Of a stretch of 6,277 nt of DNA, positions 1 to 5,982 are shown piece after piece. The notes beneath the pieces were generated by a model, which saw nothing but the letters and a program-made list of their open reading frames with translations, was not told the origin of the DNA and did no database searches. A program made the position numbers and the translations under genes. The first letter of the stretch is position 1. Every line of letters starts with the position of its first letter. This stretch comes from Lachnospiraceae bacterium (GTDB lineage Bacteria > Bacillota_A > Clostridia > Lachnospirales > Lachnospiraceae): the NCBI GenBank assembly GCA_004556565.1, contig SFGN01000115.1, forward strand, positions 1 through 6,277, read 5' to 3'.

Positions 1-25
1 GAAAACAGGTTAGTTCTGACCTCTG

Positions 26-50
26 GTTGTTCCCATAAATAGAGAACAAC
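26..50. repeat. Short hairpin downstream of the helicase gene
   Basis: The arms GTTGTTC (26-32) and GAACAAC (44-50) are perfect 7-bp inverted repeats around an 11-nt loop. It lies about 45 bp past the stop of the leftward helicase gene. Neither strand shows a following T-run, so a classical intrinsic terminator is not supported. It could be an mRNA 3' stabiliser, part of an origin or transfer site, or chance. Confidence 0.35.
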
Positions 51-60
51 GTGTAAAATG

Positions 61-130
61 CTGCGTACATACGTACAGAGCATGACTGGCAAAATCAATC
101 CCGCCAGTCCTCCGGTACGTACGTACACGG
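61..130. repeat. Long interrupted hairpin spanning the helicase stop codon
   Basis: The outer arms 61-76 and 115-130 pair over 16 positions with two C/A mismatches. They are built on GTACATACGTAC (65-76) and the self-complementary GTACGTACGTAC (115-126). Further in, GAG/CTC (78-80 with 110-112) and a perfect 7-bp stem GACTGGC/GCCAGTC (84-90 with 103-109) continue the fold around a 12-nt loop that contains the stop codon (95-97) of the leftward helicase gene. No U-tract follows on the leftward strand, so simple rho-independent termination is unlikely. A 3' mRNA structure or a DNA cruciform/protein-binding site is possible. Confidence 0.55.
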
Positions 131-1468
131 CGAAACATCGTAAAACCCGTTTATATGAGGTCTTGCCACAGCTTCCACGCCCATAAAGCCCCACACCCGC
201 CGTCCGGCAGAGTTGGTGATGTTGTTGCAATGCTCGAGATTGAATCTCCCAGCATTGGCAATCATGGCGTCGCTGAAGCTACGGGCTTTCAGCGGAGCAA
301 GGGAATTTTCCTCGCACCACATCCGGTAGATTTCATAGAAATCCTTGGAGCTGATGGACGCATCCGCTTTCAGTCGGATGTATCCCTCCGACTCCATGAA
401 ATCGAAAATGTTGTTATTGTCACGCTTGACCGCTTCCCGGTTTTCACGGATACGGTCACTCTCTGTAAACTTAAAGTTGTTGGCAACAAGCCGCTGCAAG
501 CCCTCCAATGCCCACAGGAAGATGCCCTCGGCTTCGGCTTTCATCTTCTCCGCAAGGTCAGGATCGTCAGCTCTGTCCACCGGCTTTTCCTTAGTGGTCA
601 GCACAAGCTGTCTGCGGTAAAAACCGTCGCTGCGGTCATACAGGGCTTGCAGATCGCCGTTGCTGAATGCAAGCAGCCGGGCAAACATCCATCCCTGGTA
701 GCTCTGCTTGCCCTTGCGTTCCAAATCCATCTTGCCCTGTGCCGTCACGATGGATTTTACATAGTTGGTCTGGCGCAGGGCTTCCATCCGCATATCATCA
801 TCTACGCACAACAGGATGTGTTCCAGATCGGCACGAGCGAAACGGTTTTCAGAAATCTTACCAATACTGCCATCTTTCATATTCGTACCGAAGATAGCAG
901 AAAGCACCGCACCGATTTGGGATTTACCCTCGCCGCCGTTGCCCTTAATGACCATCATGCGCTGACCTTTGTTGGAGGGAATCAGACAGTAACCGATGAA
1001 CTCCTGCAAGGTGGGGATGTCCTCCGCATGGAGCAGCTCATCCAGAAAGGTCAGCCAGATCACAGGTGCGGGGGCATCGGGATTGTAGGCAACAGGAAGA
1101 CGGCTCCGCACGATAGTCGGTCTGCCCTCGGTAAATGTGCCGTTCAGCAGCAGCGTACCGTTGGACACATGGATGCGATCCTGCTCCGGTGGAAAGTCAG
1201 GCACTTGCGCTTCCAGTTTCAGCACTTCAAGAATGTTGGTGATCTTCCGGGGGATGTTGTTCACGGCACAGAATTTCAGCTTGTCGTAAATCTCCCCACG
1301 CAGAGGAAGATCGTCCGTCACTCGACCATCGGGCGTGAAAAAAGCTCCGTTTGCAAAGATGATCCTGCGCTCATGCAGAAATTCCTCACAAAACAGAGCT
1401 TCGTTGATGTTCTGTCCATCAAACCAGACAGGCAGGTTCATATCAGGCGTTTTCCGGTTCTTCGCCAC
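95..1468 (-). CDS. D5/P4-like superfamily 3 replicative helicase (primase C-terminal type)
   Basis: This is a 457-aa DNA helicase of the phage/plasmid D5-P4 type, expected to unwind DNA at the element's replication origin as an ATP-driven ring. Visible motifs are a Walker A GNGGEGKS (residues 176-183), a Walker B region HILLCVDDD (217-225), a sensor-1/motif C segment ending in N270 (LLAFSN), and an RR pair at 285-286 (DGFYRRQ) suited to an arginine finger. A segment near 98-112 (RIHVSNGTLLL) resembles the D5_N region that precedes the ATPase. At 457 aa it is shorter than complete P4-alpha-like primase-helicases, and no AEP or TOPRIM catalytic domain is present. The start is GTG at 1468, chosen for its AAGGAGGTG ribosome binding site 7 nt upstream. 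Its first 26 bp overlap the end of the CHC2 gene, implying translational coupling. The helicase family is secure; the exact initiation partner is unknown. Confidence 0.9.
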   Translation of the reverse strand: MAKNRKTPDMNLPVWFDGQNINEALFCEEFLHERRIIFANGAFFTPDGRVTDDLPLRGEIYDKLKFCAVNNIPRKITNILEVLKLEAQVPDFPPEQDRIHVSNGTLLLNGTFTEGRPTIVRSRLPVAYNPDAPAPVIWLTFLDELLHAEDIPTLQEFIGYCLIPSNKGQRMMVIKGNGGEGKSQIGAVLSAIFGTNMKDGSIGKISENRFARADLEHILLCVDDDMRMEALRQTNYVKSIVTAQGKMDLERKGKQSYQGWMFARLLAFSNGDLQALYDRSDGFYRRQLVLTTKEKPVDRADDPDLAEKMKAEAEGIFLWALEGLQRLVANNFKFTESDRIRENREAVKRDNNNIFDFMESEGYIRLKADASISSKDFYEIYRMWCEENSLAPLKARSFSDAMIANAGRFNLEHCNNITNSAGRRVWGFMGVEAVARPHINGFYDVSPCTYVPEDWRD

Positions 1469-2063
1469 GGTGCGCCACCTCCTTTTTCTTTCGTGCGGTG
1501 TACTCCTTCAGAAAAGTGATTTTGCCGCTTTTCATCAGCTCGTCCACCACAGCAACCCGCTCTTCTAAATCACCGACTGTCAAAATATCTGCCAGATATT
1601 CGATATGGCAGAGCATCTGACAGGCTTCCACAAAACGGTCATCCAGTGCATCATCCGGTGTTTTCGGTGCATACCGCACTTTCCAATCTTCCAGCAGATG
1701 CAGATAGTCGGTCAGCACCCGGAAGCACATCATTTCGTCCTCCCGGAACTGACGGATATAGGGATGTTTCGGCTTGACCATAGCTGCGGCAGTGGGCGGT
1801 TTCGGGTCAAGCCCAAAATCCGAAGCCAGCTTTTGTGCTGCTTCATAACTGCTCAGATCGAAGAACCTTGCCACGAAGTCGATCACATCCCCCTTGGCTC
1901 CGCAGCCAAAGCAGAAGAAATATTCCTCGTTCAGCTTCAAGCTCGGATACCTGTCGTTGTGGAACGGGCAGCAAGCCATGCCGTTGCGGCTCACTTTCAG
2001 CCCGTAGTGTTTGGCGGCTTGTTTTACGCTGATTGCCGCCTTGATGGTTTCATAGATTGTCAT
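1443..2063 (-). CDS. CHC2 zinc-finger DNA primase-type protein
   Basis: This 206-aa protein carries an N-terminal primase zinc ribbon. C32-P-F-H35 followed by C51-F-G-C54 matches the CHC2 signature, with the usual conserved context NDRYPSL and GAKGDVIDFV (residues 36-66). In DnaG-type primases this domain contacts template DNA. Here it is followed by about 120 residues, charged and probably helical, with no recognisable TOPRIM catalytic core, so the protein probably works with the helicase encoded immediately after it or with a primase elsewhere. The frame stays open to 2234, but ATG at 2063 is preferred because GGAGG lies 7 nt upstream and the family similarity starts there. The upstream extension would translate the hairpin and repeat region. 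The zinc domain is clear; primase activity of this protein alone is doubtful. Confidence 0.88.
   Translation of the reverse strand: MTIYETIKAAISVKQAAKHYGLKVSRNGMACCPFHNDRYPSLKLNEEYFFCFGCGAKGDVIDFVARFFDLSSYEAAQKLASDFGLDPKPPTAAAMVKPKHPYIRQFREDEMMCFRVLTDYLHLLEDWKVRYAPKTPDDALDDRFVEACQMLCHIEYLADILTVGDLEERVAVVDELMKSGKITFLKEYTARKKKEVAHRGEEPENA
1476..1484 (-). promoter_or_regulatory. Ribosome binding site fixing the GTG start of the helicase
   Basis: Read leftward, AAGGAGGTG is a near-perfect Shine-Dalgarno sequence with a 7-nt gap to GTG at 1468. It lies inside the last codons of the CHC2 gene, so the downstream start is exposed to ribosomes finishing the upstream gene. This supports the GTG over the internal ATG at codon 10. 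Confidence 0.75.
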
Positions 2064-2077
2064 AGAAAAACCTCCGT

Positions 2078-2143
2078 TCATAGTATTCAGAAAGCACGAA
2101 ACACCCGCCGTGATTGGCAGGTGTTTCGCTCTTTCTACTATGG
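2078..2143. promoter_or_regulatory. Large interrupted dyad in the CHC2 leader
   Basis: Four nested stems line up on one axis: CATAGT/ACTATG (2079-2084 with 2137-2142), AGAAAG/CTTTCT (2089-2094 with 2131-2136), CGAAACACC/GGTGTTTCG (2097-2105 with 2120-2128) and GCC/GGC around the loop GTGATT. That gives about 24 base pairs in 66 nt. Read leftward, the structure ends only a few nt before the GGAGG of the CHC2 gene, so in RNA it could control that gene's translation or attenuate transcription. In DNA it could be a cruciform or an origin element. There is no U-run on either side, which argues against a plain terminator. Confidence 0.65.
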
Positions 2144-2155
2144 TTATGACAGATT

Positions 2156-2273
2156 TTTCAAAAAACAGGCTAATCGGAGGACAACCCCATTTCAAAAAAC
2201 AGGACAGCTTTTCGGAGGATGTAGATTTCTTCACATTTGCATGGTATAATTAAAAAAGTGAAAAAACAGGACA
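2156..2273. repeat. Iteron-like direct repeats between the divergent operons
   Basis: TTTCAAAAAACAGG occurs exactly at 2156-2169 and again at 2190-2203, a 34-bp period. A diverged third copy, GAAAAAACAGGACA, lies at 2260-2273, 67 bp after the second copy and so close to two periods. Copies two and three also share the trailing ACA. A second small motif, TCGGAGGA, recurs at 2174-2181 and 2212-2219. Repeats of this kind next to replication genes often bind an initiator or regulator. Here that is inference. Confidence 0.55.
2222..2250 (+). promoter_or_regulatory. Extended -10 promoter for the rightward cluster
   Basis: TGGTATAAT (2242-2250) is a consensus extended -10 element. The best -35 at 17-bp spacing is a weak TAGATT (2222-2227), typical when the -10 is extended. 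Transcription would start near 2257, close to the third repeat copy, about 28 nt before the ATG at 2285. The two upstream repeats lie roughly 55-100 bp before the start site, a suitable place for a regulator. Confidence 0.65.
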
Positions 2274-2284
2274 GGAGGGCAAGC

Positions 2285-3388
2285 ATGAATCAAGAACTGA
2301 TGACATTAGATTTTTGGCAGGATACGGTCATATATGAGGACAGAACATTACCTATCGGTACTCTTGCCTGTGATGCGCTGAATGTTTCGGCAGATACTCT
2401 TGCCCAGATGAACGAGCAATGCCAAAAAATCAATCTGCTGCTTGGTATGCTGAACGCAGGACAGGATGTTTCTGCGCTCTTTCCTATGGCAAGGGATGCT
2501 GCTCTGGCAATGCTGGGTATTCTCAGTAAAACACCGCCGTTCTCCTATATGAACATATCACAGCACCGGGAACGAATAGAAAAAGTCTTTACTGCCGACA
2601 ATACGCTGAAATATGTGGAGTTTGCTATAAAAGCCGCAACCAACTCATTGCAGTTTGAAGAAGTTCCGAAATATGCGGATGCGATGATGCTCCAACGCTA
2701 TACCGCTGTATTCGGGCATCTGGCATACTCCCTTGGAGAATACCAAACCGCAATGCTTGATTTTGCAGCAAAATCAGACGGCAACGAAGCAGACCGTACC
2801 GCAGAGGGCTTTGCAAAAATGTTCGGAAGCTATTTCCCTCCGGAGTTTTCTATCACAGAGGGCAATGCCTGGATGTCTGTTGCGAACAACTCTGTTCAGT
2901 ATGTGGCAACCATCCGTCCCGGCGAGGATATGGCAAAGCTGGTCAAACGGATGCACTATGTATCCTTTGTGGGGATGTTCCGGTCTGATCTCTTTGAGGG
3001 TTTATGTGTCGGTCATGCCCCGAAGAAATGCAAAATCTGCGGCAAATGGTTCCTCACCACCAACGCAAGGCACACCAAATACTGCGGTGGCTATGCGCCG
3101 GGAGATAAGCTGCACCGCACTTGCCGACAGATCGGCAACCTGAAAGGCAGAGAACAGCGGGAACTTGCGGACGATCATCCGCTGAAACAGATTTATGAGA
3201 AACGGCTGAACACCATAAACCGCTACGTGAAGCGTGGCACGCTGGACGCTAATCTTGCGGAGGTTATGAAGAAACTGGCGAAGGATAAAATGCAGAAGGC
3301 GATCAGCAATGTCGCTTACGCCAAGGGCGATTATGAGAAAGAAATGGAACAGGCGGCCTTGAATAAAGAAGCTATGAGAAAACTTTGA
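2285..3388 (+). CDS. DUF6076-like protein with four-cysteine zinc-binding motif
   Basis: This 367-aa protein has no firmly known function and resembles DUF6076-type proteins of Clostridia accessory regions (family name from memory, not searched). Residues 1-240 look mainly helical and carry no catalytic motif I recognise. A probable zinc site follows, C249-x2-C252-x14-C267-x12-C280, in the context KCKICGKWF, HTKYC and RTCRQIGN, much like CGNR-type treble-clef fingers. A long basic helical tail (about 285-367) could contact nucleic acid. ATG at 2285 is preferred over a start 16 codons upstream because AGGAGGG (2273-2279) precedes it closely and the upstream codons would lie before the predicted transcript start. 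It is the first gene of the rightward cluster. A regulatory or nucleic-acid-binding role is inference. Confidence 0.82.
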   Translation: MNQELMTLDFWQDTVIYEDRTLPIGTLACDALNVSADTLAQMNEQCQKINLLLGMLNAGQDVSALFPMARDAALAMLGILSKTPPFSYMNISQHRERIEKVFTADNTLKYVEFAIKAATNSLQFEEVPKYADAMMLQRYTAVFGHLAYSLGEYQTAMLDFAAKSDGNEADRTAEGFAKMFGSYFPPEFSITEGNAWMSVANNSVQYVATIRPGEDMAKLVKRMHYVSFVGMFRSDLFEGLCVGHAPKKCKICGKWFLTTNARHTKYCGGYAPGDKLHRTCRQIGNLKGREQRELADDHPLKQIYEKRLNTINRYVKRGTLDANLAEVMKKLAKDKMQKAISNVAYAKGDYEKEMEQAALNKEAMRKL

Positions 3389-3411
3389 ATTTGACAAAGG
3401 AGTGTGATTGT

Positions 3412-3642
3412 ATGAAAAAGCTGAACAATATCTTAAATATCATTATTGGTTCTTTTGTTGGTGTATTCATTGGGCATGGGTTTTATGTTCTTTGGGACTT
3501 CAAAACTCGCCCTGAACTGTATGCTATGCAATCAGCACCTTGGTACACAAGCATTTTGGTTTATGGAGCATTTACCCTTGTTATGTTGCTGATATGCTTT
3601 GTAATAAAAGCAATCATCAAACACAAGCAGAAAAAGAAGTAA
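3412..3642 (+). CDS. Small two-helix membrane protein
   Basis: This 76-aa protein of unknown function has two hydrophobic segments, about residues 7-28 (NIIIGSFVGVFIGHGFYVLW) and 45-68 (YTSILVYGAFTLVMLLICFV). They are joined by a short polar loop (KTRPELYAMQSAPW), and the tail is strongly basic (KHKQKKK). By the positive-inside rule both ends face the cytoplasm. ATG at 3412 follows AAAGGAG (3396-3402); an open frame reaching back to a TTG at 3385 has no such signal. It begins 23 nt after the preceding stop and is probably co-transcribed with it. No enzyme or toxin motif is seen. Confidence 0.75.
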   Translation: MKKLNNILNIIIGSFVGVFIGHGFYVLWDFKTRPELYAMQSAPWYTSILVYGAFTLVMLLICFVIKAIIKHKQKKK

Positions 3643-3661
3643 GCCCATTCCAATTTGTAGG

Positions 3662-3691
3662 GAACAGAAAATTTCAGCTTTCTGAATGTTC
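3662..3691 (+). repeat. Small hairpin before the sigma-like gene
   Basis: GAACA/TGTTC (3662-3666 with 3687-3691) encloses TTCAG/CTGAA (3673-3677 with 3682-3686) around a CTTT loop, with a one-sided 6-nt bulge. An AT-rich stretch follows, including TATTAT at 3697-3702, which could be a weak -10 for the next gene. Role unclear: a partial terminator, a processing site, or chance. Confidence 0.3.
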
Positions 3692-3726
3692 GCAAATATT
3701 ATATTAAATCGGGAGGGAGGTGCGCT

Positions 3727-4902
3727 ATGCTGAATGATTTTACATGGAATATGACCGGATACATACCAAAACACGCTGTAAATCCGCACGGTGACGGCAT
3801 CATTCCCTATGTGGCAGAGCGCATCTTCCAACTGGAACCGGAACCGCCAGCGGTAGGCAGCCTGAATGAATACATCCTGTCTGCCTTGCAGGAAAAGAAT
3901 TTGCTATATTTTTCGTTCTTCCTGCACCACTACGAGCCGCAGCTTAACAAGCGCATCAAAACCTTTCTCGGTGTGGATGGCGGCGATCTGTACGACACAG
4001 ACCGTTTTCTGGATATAAAACTCTCCTGTCGGGAGCAAATGCTCCAAAAGCTGATGGACTATGATCCTGCCAAGGGTGCGGAGTATGCTACATACATTTT
4101 TCAGTTCATCCGGGACACTATGCTCCGTTTCCGCATGGGCGAAGAAAAATGGTCGGTATCCTCTCTGACCAATTATAAAATGGTGCGGTCAATGGCATGG
4201 CTGTACCTTAACACCAAGGATGCTGTAAGCGAGTTTTCCAAGAAGTATAACTGTGACCTTGCTCTTGCGGAAGAATATCTGAAAGTTGTCCGTGGCATCC
4301 GCAATCAGCAGCCTTTCTATGTGACAGACGAGGACGGTGAGGAAACAGGCGAGGATGTTGCCCTTGATGATACTTGGAACTATGCCGACATCCTCTGGAA
4401 CGGCATACAGGCGGAAAAGGTGCAGCGGGCATTTGAGAAGCTGAATTACCGGGAGCAGACCTTGCTTGAAAAACGGCTGGCGATCTGCATGACCTGCGGG
4501 CGAGTTGGCTCATGGAAGAACCGCCCCACTTTTGAAGAACTGGCAGTTATGTTTGAGGGCAGCACAGCCAGCGGTGCAGAGAGAGCCTACCGCAGAGCAG
4601 TGGACAAGCTGACGGAACTGTTGGTTGCCGAAGGTGCGCTCCATGCTGTCCGGTTGAAACAGGTGTCCAAAACCAAGCGAAAAAAGAAAATCGCCGCCGC
4701 AATCTACGAATACCAAGCAGACTGCGACGGCGAATGGGGCGAGATTTCATTGGATTTTGAGAACGGCACAGCGGAGATCGCCCGGCTTGCCGATTGGGAT
4801 ACCATGAAAACAAACCGCTTTGCAAACAAGGCGATAACGTATCTTCTAAGCTGCGAGAATGAGAAGCCGCCAAAGGAAACGATGGTTGCCTTTAATCTGT
4901 AA
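3727..4902 (+). CDS. Divergent sigma-70-like protein
   Basis: This 391-aa protein resembles sigma-70 family RNA polymerase factors. Residues 111-133 (DYDPAKGAEYATYIFQFIRD and on) follow the region 2 pattern, in which FDP-KG-x-FxTY and an I/R helix contact the -10 element. Residues 146-190 could be region 3-like helices. Residues 229-300 resemble region 4: a LNYREQTLLEKRL helix and then a helix-turn-helix (PTFEELAVMFEGSTAS, GAERAYRRAVDKL). An unusual insert with C255 and C258 (ICMTCG) separates the two halves of region 4. A ~90-aa basic-to-acidic tail (KTKRKKK onward) has no counterpart I recognise. The start at 3727 is supported by GGGAGGGAGG (3711-3720). It could direct transcription of element genes, or be a degenerate regulator using only the DNA-binding fold. 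Confidence 0.75.
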   Translation: MLNDFTWNMTGYIPKHAVNPHGDGIIPYVAERIFQLEPEPPAVGSLNEYILSALQEKNLLYFSFFLHHYEPQLNKRIKTFLGVDGGDLYDTDRFLDIKLSCREQMLQKLMDYDPAKGAEYATYIFQFIRDTMLRFRMGEEKWSVSSLTNYKMVRSMAWLYLNTKDAVSEFSKKYNCDLALAEEYLKVVRGIRNQQPFYVTDEDGEETGEDVALDDTWNYADILWNGIQAEKVQRAFEKLNYREQTLLEKRLAICMTCGRVGSWKNRPTFEELAVMFEGSTASGAERAYRRAVDKLTELLVAEGALHAVRLKQVSKTKRKKKIAAAIYEYQADCDGEWGEISLDFENGTAEIARLADWDTMKTNRFANKAITYLLSCENEKPPKETMVAFNL

Positions 4903-4991
4903 GTTCCAACGAAGAGCATCTTCTCCTACCGGAAACCCACAACTGAGGAAGTACCCGCTGAATAGCCATATTTCCAATACTATAGGTAAAC

Positions 4992-5047
4992 AAGCGCAAA
5001 GTACAAGAATTAAGTGTTAATCGTTCTAACTTCCACCCTTTGCGCTT
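4992..5047. terminator. Terminator-like hairpin between convergent genes
   Basis: AAGCGCAAAG (4992-5001) pairs perfectly with CTTTGCGCTT (5038-5047). The 36-nt loop holds a second small stem, ATTAA/TTAAT (5009-5013 with 5017-5021). The rightward strand continues TTATTTATT, moderately T-rich. It sits 90 bp after the sigma-like gene and 10 bp beyond the stop of the convergent leftward gene, so it may end both transcripts. The long structured loop is atypical for an intrinsic terminator. A recombination or element-end site is an alternative. Confidence 0.45.
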
Positions 5048-5057
5048 ATTTATTCGG

Positions 5058-5627
5058 TTAATTGGACAGATGTGAATAGTCAGTTATCGGGAGGAAATCG
5101 TTGATTGGAGTCAGGCTATCCAAGAAAGAATATAACTCATCAAAGGAGCACTCCTCTGTACTCATAAGTTCCCCTGACCACACCAACTTATTGTTCACCA
5201 TCGAATATAATGAGACGTTCTCAATTCGCATGTTCCCCATACCGCCATCATGGATTGCAATTCCGTTTCCTTCATACTCATACAAACACTCATCATAAGA
5301 CCAATAACACACATCGCTTGAAATAACATCCGTTCCGTTAAAAGAGTAAATATAATACTTCGACCTATCCTCCTTCACTATAAGTTCAGGAATTCCGTTT
5401 TTGTCTACATCATAGAGCGTATATTCAGTATCAATATAAATTGTGTTGGAACCCCAAGAAAACGGGGTAAATTCAGGATGTTGTAGCAATATTGCCTTAT
5501 ATCGTTCAATGTAAGAATTGCTATTGGTAGCATTTACTTGGGCATACATATGTATTAAACACAAGCATAACCCTGTCAGCATCGCTGAGTTTCTGCAGTG
5601 CACCGGTTTGTTCAATAATGTCCGCAT
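5058..5627 (-). CDS. Putative secreted protein with DxDxNG calcium-type loop
   Basis: This 189-aa protein resembles extracytoplasmic proteins of gut Bacillota that carry a calcium-loop strand motif. Here it is YDVDKNGIPELIV, with D73, D75, N77, G78 and E81 in an EF-hand/VCBS-like arrangement. The surrounding YTLYDVD, YYIYSFNGTD and LYEYEGNGI segments suggest repeated beta strands. The N-terminus from ATG 5627 (MRTLLNKPVHCRN, then a hydrophobic AMLTGLCLCLI near 15-25) could be a weak signal peptide. AGGA lies 9 nt before this ATG. A better-placed AAGGAG serves an ATG at 5637 in another frame, so the true 5' end is uncertain and the gene may be frameshifted or fused. The body from about residue 32 on looks sound. 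Its function and partner are unknown. Confidence 0.65.
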   Translation of the reverse strand: MRTLLNKPVHCRNSAMLTGLCLCLIHMYAQVNATNSNSYIERYKAILLQHPEFTPFSWGSNTIYIDTEYTLYDVDKNGIPELIVKEDRSKYYIYSFNGTDVISSDVCYWSYDECLYEYEGNGIAIHDGGMGNMRIENVSLYSMVNNKLVWSGELMSTEECSFDELYSFLDSLTPINDFLPITDYSHLSN

Positions 5628-5637
5628 TATCAATCAT
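5521..5637 (-). other. Competing short frame at the 5' end of the secreted-protein gene
   Basis: From ATG 5637, preceded by AAGGAG with a 10-nt gap, a 38-codon frame begins MIDNADIIEQTGALQKLSDA and ends at TAG 5521-5523. Its codons look natural and the peptide reads like a soluble helical N-terminus, unlike the poor signal peptide in the overlapping frame. Either the real gene starts here and a single-base change breaks it near 5540, or this is the remnant of another gene joined to the secreted-protein body. Confidence 0.3.
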
Positions 5638-5681
5638 CCTGATTCCACTCCTTCTTAATACCTTTTTCTTTTGATGAGGTA

Positions 5682-5720
5682 AGTATAATATGCAGAGAGT
5701 TTAAAAATGTCTCTCTGCAT
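5682..5720 (-). promoter_or_regulatory. Palindrome beside a leftward -10 element
   Basis: ATGCAGAGAG (5690-5699) and CTCTCTGCAT (5711-5720) form a perfect 10-bp dyad around an 11-nt spacer. Read leftward, TATACT (5682-5687) follows directly and is a fair -10 for the secreted-protein gene whose starts lie 45-55 nt on; the -35 is poor. The dyad would cover the spacer and -35 area, which suits an operator. Lack of a T-run makes a terminator for the gene to the right less likely. Confidence 0.4.
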
Positions 5721-5769
5721 GCAACAAAAGAAATTATTCATTAAAGTTTTTGAGTTCTTTTTCTCATCT

Positions 5770-5970
5770 TCAAAATTCACCATGATCATCGACTGTATTT
5801 CCTTTTGCCAAACGCCCCATTCTTTCTTTTACCAAATTATAGTTTTTCTGGTTCAGACAGCTGAACACAACCTCCAAGTCATATGAAGGGTGAGCACTGA
5901 TCCATGCGTTTACCACAGTGACAGCAGTTTCTGTAAGATTGAGTTCAGGAAGCATAAACTCAGGGAGCAT
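5770..5970 (-). CDS. Small conserved-looking hypothetical protein, possibly a 3' fragment
   Basis: This 66-aa frame contains a coding-like helical stretch (TETAVTVVNAWISAHPSYDL, then EVVFSCLNQKNYNLVKERMG). I do not recognise the family. The start at 5970 has only AGGG about 10 nt upstream, and a second ATG lies at 5955 because of a 15-bp tandem duplication. Immediately upstream on the same strand, coding-like sequence continues in a different frame, so this may be the 3' part of a longer protein of about 100 aa broken by a frameshift. Confidence 0.4.
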   Translation of the reverse strand: MLPEFMLPELNLTETAVTVVNAWISAHPSYDLEVVFSCLNQKNYNLVKERMGRLAKGNTVDDHGEF

Positions 5971-5977
5971 AAACTCA
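5951..5977. repeat. 15-bp tandem duplication
   Basis: AGCATAAACTCA occurs at 5951-5962 and 5966-5977, and the 15-bp unit extends imperfectly on both sides. On the leftward strand it encodes the doubled MLPEF/MLPEL at the start of the small ORF, giving two in-frame ATGs. It sits at the suspected frameshift. Confidence 0.6.
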
Positions 5978-5982
5978 TTTCC

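Noticed and set aside
155..1519. Long rightward open frame (454 codons) antisense to the helicase
   Set aside because: It mirrors the helicase gene. The opposite strand carries clear Walker and sensor motifs and strong ribosome binding sites, while this frame has no recognisable domain and no good ribosome binding site.
2064..2234. 57-codon N-terminal extension of the CHC2 protein
   Set aside because: The extension translates the repeats and the dyad, lacks a convincing ribosome binding site at its start, and the zinc-ribbon family similarity begins at the ATG at 2063, which has GGAGG 7 nt upstream.
1605..2249. Rightward open frame of 214 codons opposite the CHC2 gene
   Set aside because: It is antisense to the CHC2 motifs and runs through the intergenic dyad. 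The residue pattern resembles a shadow frame and no start signal is seen.
4208..4919. Several leftward open frames opposite the sigma-like gene
   Set aside because: They overlap one another and a well-supported gene on the other strand, and have no ribosome binding sites or recognisable domains.
4992..5047. Integron attC-like recombination site
   Set aside because: The expected GTTRRRY and RYYYAAC core sites are not present at the arms, and no integron integrase or cassette is visible.
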